Positions 6,489 through 8,952 of a stretch of DNA of 8,952 nucleotides are shown here, one piece after another; position 1 is the first letter of the stretch, and each line of letters opens with the position of its first letter. This stretch comes from an uncultured Clostridium sp. (lineage in GTDB: Bacteria > Bacillota > Clostridia > TANB77 > CAG-508), in the NCBI GenBank assembly GCA_947643945.1, contig CANRXN010000025.1:1-8952 (forward strand), in the 5' to 3' direction. A program made the position numbers and the translations under genes. Below the pieces are notes generated by a model. The model was not told where the DNA came from, did no database searches, and worked only from the letters and a program-made list of their open reading frames with translations.

Positions 6489-7492
6489 TTGGAAAAGTTA
6501 GGAAAACAAACTATAAAGTTTAATACACCGCCTACTATCTTAGATTGTGCCTCTATTGTTGGTCCAAAAGAAGCCCAAGGTCCTTTGGCAAAATATTTTG
6601 ATCAAACATTAGATGATGAGTTTTGGGGCGAAAAAACTTGGGAAAAGGCAGAAAGTAAGATTATAAAAGAAACAGTAAATACGGTTATTTCAAAATCTGG
6701 TGTACCAGCAAGTGAAATTGATTGTATGTTTGCTGGTGACTTATTAAACCAATGTATTTCTTCTAGTTTCGGCTTACGAGAACTTAGCATTCCTTTTTTT
6801 GGAGTATTTGGTGCTTGCTCTACTTTTGTAGAGTCTATGATTTTAGGTTCTATAGCTATTGAAGGTTTTGCCAATAACGTGTTATGTGCTACATCTAGCC
6901 ACTTTTGTAGTGCTGAAAAGCAATTTAGATTTCCTTTGGAATTAGGAAATCAAAGACCGCCTACTAGTCAATGGACAGTAACTGGTTCTGGTGCTGCTAT
7001 TTTAACAAAGAATGGACAAGGTCCTTTTATTACTCACGTAACGCCTGGAAAAATTGTTGACATGGGGATTAAAGATGCTAACAACATGGGAGCCGCAATG
7101 GCGCCGGCATTCCGGGGACACTTTAGTTACCCATTTTTTAGACACGGGAAGAAGCCCAAGTTACTATGATGCCATTATTAGTGGTGATTTAGGGCATATT
7201 GGAAAAGATATTGCTATCGATATTGCTAAATCACAAGGCTATAATATTAAATCAAATTATAATGATTGTGGTGTTCTAATTTTTGATAAAAATGCACAAG
7301 ATACACACGCTGGACGGTAGTGGTTGTGCTTGTTGTGGAACCGTATTTTCTGGTTATTTATTTAAACAATTAAAAGAAAAGAAAATGAAAAAAATCTTAT
7401 TAATTGCAACAGGAGCTTTAATGAATTCCACTAGTTCTCAACAAGGTGAGAGTATTCCTGGTATTGCTCATGCAATTAGTATCGAAATTTAA
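6489..7492 (+). CDS. spoVAD: Stage V sporulation protein AD, two +1 shifts at CGG codons
   Basis: SpoVAD is a soluble, thiolase-fold protein that binds dipicolinic acid on the SpoVA channel. The start is TTG at 6489, with SD GAAGGAG 8 bases upstream, giving MEKLGKQTIKF as in the family. Motifs: GPKEAQGPL (25-33), AGDLLNQ (82-88), FGACST (107-112, with the thiolase-position Cys110), CATSSH (133-138), RFP (147-149) and VTGSGAA (164-170). The first frame breaks at CGG 7113-7115 after MGAAMAPAF; skipping the C gives GDTLVTHF, close to the family form (about MAPAAADT). The second breaks at CGG 7315-7317, where the next codon is TAG; skipping the C gives AGGSGCACCGTVFSGYL, the conserved end region. 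The joined protein is 333 residues, against about 338 in Bacillus. The exact base of the first break is less certain: an extra T at 7110-7111 would also fit. Confidence 0.88.
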
Positions 7493-7629
7493 ACAGGGAT
7501 TTAGGGGACAGAGGGAGGGGGATTAGAGGGACGTTGCATAAAAACACAACTGTATGGGTTTTAAGGTACCGACCACAAAAACCCCACCCACAGTACCCCA
7601 AATCACTGCTAGAAAGGATGATTGATTTT
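7493..7629 (+). repeat. GC-rich insert between spoVAD and spoVAE
   Basis: This 137-base gap is far more G/C-rich than its surroundings and unusually long for spoVAD-spoVAE, whose genes are normally nearly adjacent. It contains the G-tract cluster, GAGGGACGTTGCATAAAA (7527-7544) and an inverted repeat GGGTTTT (7556-7562) / AAAACCC (7578-7584), then the spoVAE SD region (AAAGGA). It looks like a small inserted repeat of the MITE or REP type; this is inferred from composition, and no family was confirmed. Confidence 0.45.
7496..7530 (+). other. G-quadruplex-like G-tract cluster
   Basis: Five runs of three or more G (7496-7498, 7504-7507, 7513-7515, 7517-7521, 7528-7530) are separated by loops of 5, 5, 1 and 6 bases, fitting the G3+N1-7 rule on the coding strand directly after the spoVAD stop. 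It would appear in spoVAD-spoVAE mRNA. Folding was not tested. Confidence 0.5.
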
Positions 7630-8024
7630 ATGAACGTAAATTGGGCCAATGTTTTTGATTGGATGATATTATTAAAATGTTTTGTAACTGGTGGTGTGAT
7701 TTGTATTATTGGGCAAATTTTGATTGACAAAACGAAACTTACGCCAGCTAAGATATTAGTTATTTTTGTGACAGCAGGTGCTATTTTAGGTGGTCTACGG
7801 TATTTACCAATATGTAGTTGATTTTGCAGGTGCTGGTGCTACGGTTCCTCTTACTGGTTTTGGCTATAATTTGGCTAAAGGTGCGATTGAGGGTGTTCAG
7901 CAAAGTGGCTTAGTAGGTGCTTTTACAGGTGGTGTTAAGGCAGCCGCTGGTGGTATTGCTGCTGCTGTGTTCTTTCGGTTATCTCGCTTCTTTGATTTCA
8001 AAACCTAAAATGAAGAAACAATAA
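7630..8024 (+). CDS. spoVAE: Stage V sporulation protein AE (SpoVAEB type), two +1 shifts at CGG codons
   Basis: SpoVAE is a small polytopic membrane protein of the SpoVA dipicolinic acid channel. The ATG at 7630 follows AAAGGA. Residues 1-56 (MNVNWANVFDWMILLKCFV, then a glycine-rich membrane helix and KLTPAKILVIFVTAGAILGG) match the family N-terminus. The frame breaks at CGG 7798-7800; without the C it reads GIYQYVVDFAGAGATVPLTG and FGYNLAKGAIEG, strongly conserved. It breaks again at CGG 7976-7978; without the C it reads VFFGYLASLISKPKMKKQ, the normal end. The joined length is 130 residues, near the family size. Without shifting, the product stops six codons after the first CGG. Both rescued residues are conserved glycines. 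It is the last gene of the operon, 23 bases before the terminator. Confidence 0.88.
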
Positions 8025-8047
8025 TTACTCTTCAACTTATTAAGAAA

Positions 8048-8087
8048 GGAGCAATTAAGAACCGTCCCCAATTGCTCCTGCTTTTTT
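8048..8087 (+). terminator. Rho-independent terminator after spoVAE, carrying the repeated 16-mer in its loop
   Basis: Perfect 9-base arms GGAGCAATT (8048-8056) and AATTGCTCC (8070-8078) with a 13-base loop are followed by TGCTTTTTTA on the plus strand, a good terminator for the spoVA operon. The loop plus adjoining stem bases (8056-8071) is the reverse complement of TTGGGGACGGTTCTTA seen at 5588-5603. On the minus strand it is followed by TTTCTTAAT, so it may also stop transcription from the recombinase side. Confidence 0.75.
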
Positions 8088-8258
8088 ATGGCTATATTTC
8101 AATTTAGTTGCCATTCCTCCTCTTAAGTGTCTTTCTGCCTTGTTTTCGTCTAATATGATTCTAACTTCTTTTGCTAATCCTGGATTTATTTTCTTTAGTC
8201 TTTCGCTTACGTCTTTATGTACTGTTGTTACTTTTCGTAACTGTTGGATTGATGTCAT
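8055..8258 (-). CDS. Small unidentified ORF after the recombinase gene
   Basis: 67 codons, overlapping the last 44 bases of the recombinase gene in the +1 frame. The predicted protein is basic and mostly helical, with RLKKINPGLAKEVRIIL and the distinct segment ERHLRGGMATKLKYSHKK; I do not recognise the family. There is no clear SD before the ATG at 8258, so if expressed it probably depends on re-initiation after the recombinase. The last residues (GAIGDGS) and the stop codon come from the hairpin at 8048-8078, so the natural end may have been replaced by the repeat. The segment reads like real protein rather than random translation, but no CGG codon lies at the junction, so the CGG shift does not link it to the recombinase. 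Confidence 0.45.
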   Translation of the reverse strand: MTSIQQLRKVTTVHKDVSERLKKINPGLAKEVRIILDENKAERHLRGGMATKLKYSHKKAGAIGDGS

Positions 8259-8952
8259 TAAAATTAGTAATAACTGCTGGTTGACTTCCTATTTCGTTTA
8301 GTAATTTTAGCCTTACTTCTACATTTGAATCACTATCAACTTCGATTACATCTATAATTGTTTTTAGCATAGCATTTGTAATTGTTTTGTTATTTAAAAT
8401 ATCATCTACTGTAGTAATTGTTTTTGATAGTTCTTTTTCTAATACATCTTTTTCTTTAATTTCTGATGTTATTAGTTTTAATTCTCTTTCAAGTCTTACT
8501 ATATCTTCATTTAACGGATTGGTATATTTCTTTAATTCTCCAATATTGATTACTTCGTTTTGGAACATTTCCATATATTTTTGCTTTTTGACTGTTACTT
8601 TTTCTATTTCTTGTAATAAGCTTTCTTCATTTCTTTCATTGCTTTCTCTTAATTTTGTAATCTTCTCAAATTCCTTTTCTATAGCTTTCATAAAGTTCTT
8701 TTTATTGGAAATAATGCTTTTTAGATATTCTTTTATAGCATTTAAAAGTTCTTCTTCATCAATTACAGTTGTATTAGGACAATGATTTACTCCCATTGAA
8801 TTTCTACCACTACATACCCATCTTATATATTCTTTGCCATCTTCTGTGTATTTTCTTCTTATTCTTCTAAATGAATAACCACAATGTTTGCAATAGATAA
8901 GTGTACTAAATACATATTCTGTTTTTTCTCTTTTATTATTTAACTTAAATTC
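8215..8952 (-). CDS. Large serine recombinase, C-terminal part (runs off right edge)
   Basis: The frame is open from the right edge to the stop at 8215, giving 245 visible residues. It begins with the zinc ribbon of large serine recombinases: YCKHCGYSF (Cys21, Cys24), RWVCSGRNS (Cys47) and HC (Cys58). A long Lys/Glu-rich coiled coil follows (about 74-190), which in this family mediates contact between recombinase dimers. The end (LKTIIDVIEVDSD, then VEVRLKLLNEIG) is typical of clostridial members, so the C-terminus appears complete. The catalytic serine domain lies outside the window. Such enzymes integrate and excise phages, conjugative elements or sporulation-linked elements, and their genes usually lie near one end of the element, so an element probably extends to the right. 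No attachment site could be identified. Confidence 0.87.
   Translation of the reverse strand, partial: EFKLNNKREKTEYVFSTLIYCKHCGYSFRRIRRKYTEDGKEYIRWVCSGRNSMGVNHCPNTTVIDEEELLNAIKEYLKSIISNKKNFMKAIEKEFEKITKLRESNERNEESLLQEIEKVTVKKQKYMEMFQNEVINIGELKKYTNPLNEDIVRLERELKLITSEIKEKDVLEKELSKTITTVDDILNNKTITNAMLKTIIDVIEVDSDSNVEVRLKLLNEIGSQPAVITNFNDINPTVTKSNNST

Noticed and set aside
7493..7629. CRISPR or tandem repeat array
   Set aside because: There are G-tracts and one inverted repeat, but no regularly spaced direct repeats.
4677..7978. CGG reassigned to another amino acid
   Set aside because: A simple reassignment cannot change the reading frame, and downstream homology is in the +1 frame at all five sites.
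8215..8258. Recombinase frameshifted into the small ORF
   Set aside because: The recombinase already ends in a typical C-terminus, and no CGG lies in the overlap.
8387..8785. Plus-strand 132-codon open frame
   Set aside because: It is the antisense of the recombinase coiled coil; the Ser/Phe-rich product reflects Lys/Glu codons on the other strand.

Overview
The window is AT-rich with strong Shine-Dalgarno sites. It carries a Firmicute-type type IV pilus cluster and spoVA sporulation genes, which points to a spore-forming, probably uncultured, member of the Clostridia. No rRNA, tRNA or CRISPR array was seen.

Layout, left to right. (1) 1-4070, minus strand: a type IV pilus operon read right to left from a promoter near 4040-4067. 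It holds a fused PilM-PilN protein, a PilO-like protein overlapping it by 4 bases, a small one-pass membrane protein, a pilin-like protein and the start of the prepilin peptidase, which runs off the left edge. (2) 4124-5561, minus strand: rsmB (16S rRNA m5C967 methyltransferase), broken by one extra base in its SAM-binding motif. (3) 5738-8024, plus strand: a dodecin gene followed by spoVAC, spoVAD and spoVAE, the dipicolinic acid channel genes of spores. All three spoVA reading frames are interrupted. (4) 8048-8078: a terminator between convergent genes. (5) 8055-8952, minus strand: a small unidentified ORF and the C-terminal half of a large serine recombinase that continues past the right edge, which suggests the end of an integrated mobile element.

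The main observation is a shared pattern in the broken genes. rsmB, spoVAD (twice) and spoVAE (twice) each need a +1 shift, and all five shifts fall on an in-frame CGG codon. Skipping the C turns CGG-N into a glycine codon GGN and restores conserved family sequence and normal protein length. These are the only in-frame CGG codons I found in the window, while about twenty out-of-frame CGG triplets sit in intact reading frames. This could be genome-wide +1 frameshifting at an unassigned or starved CGG codon, or a systematic base-calling artefact. spoVAC also carries two mutually compensating shifts of a different kind, which favours ordinary errors or gene decay at least there. Raw reads and a genome-wide CGG survey would decide.

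Other points of note are a 16-base sequence (TTGGGGACGGTTCTTA) found twice, each time in the loop of a perfect inverted repeat; a G-quadruplex-like GC-rich insert between spoVAD and spoVAE; and a pilin lacking the usual Glu5.
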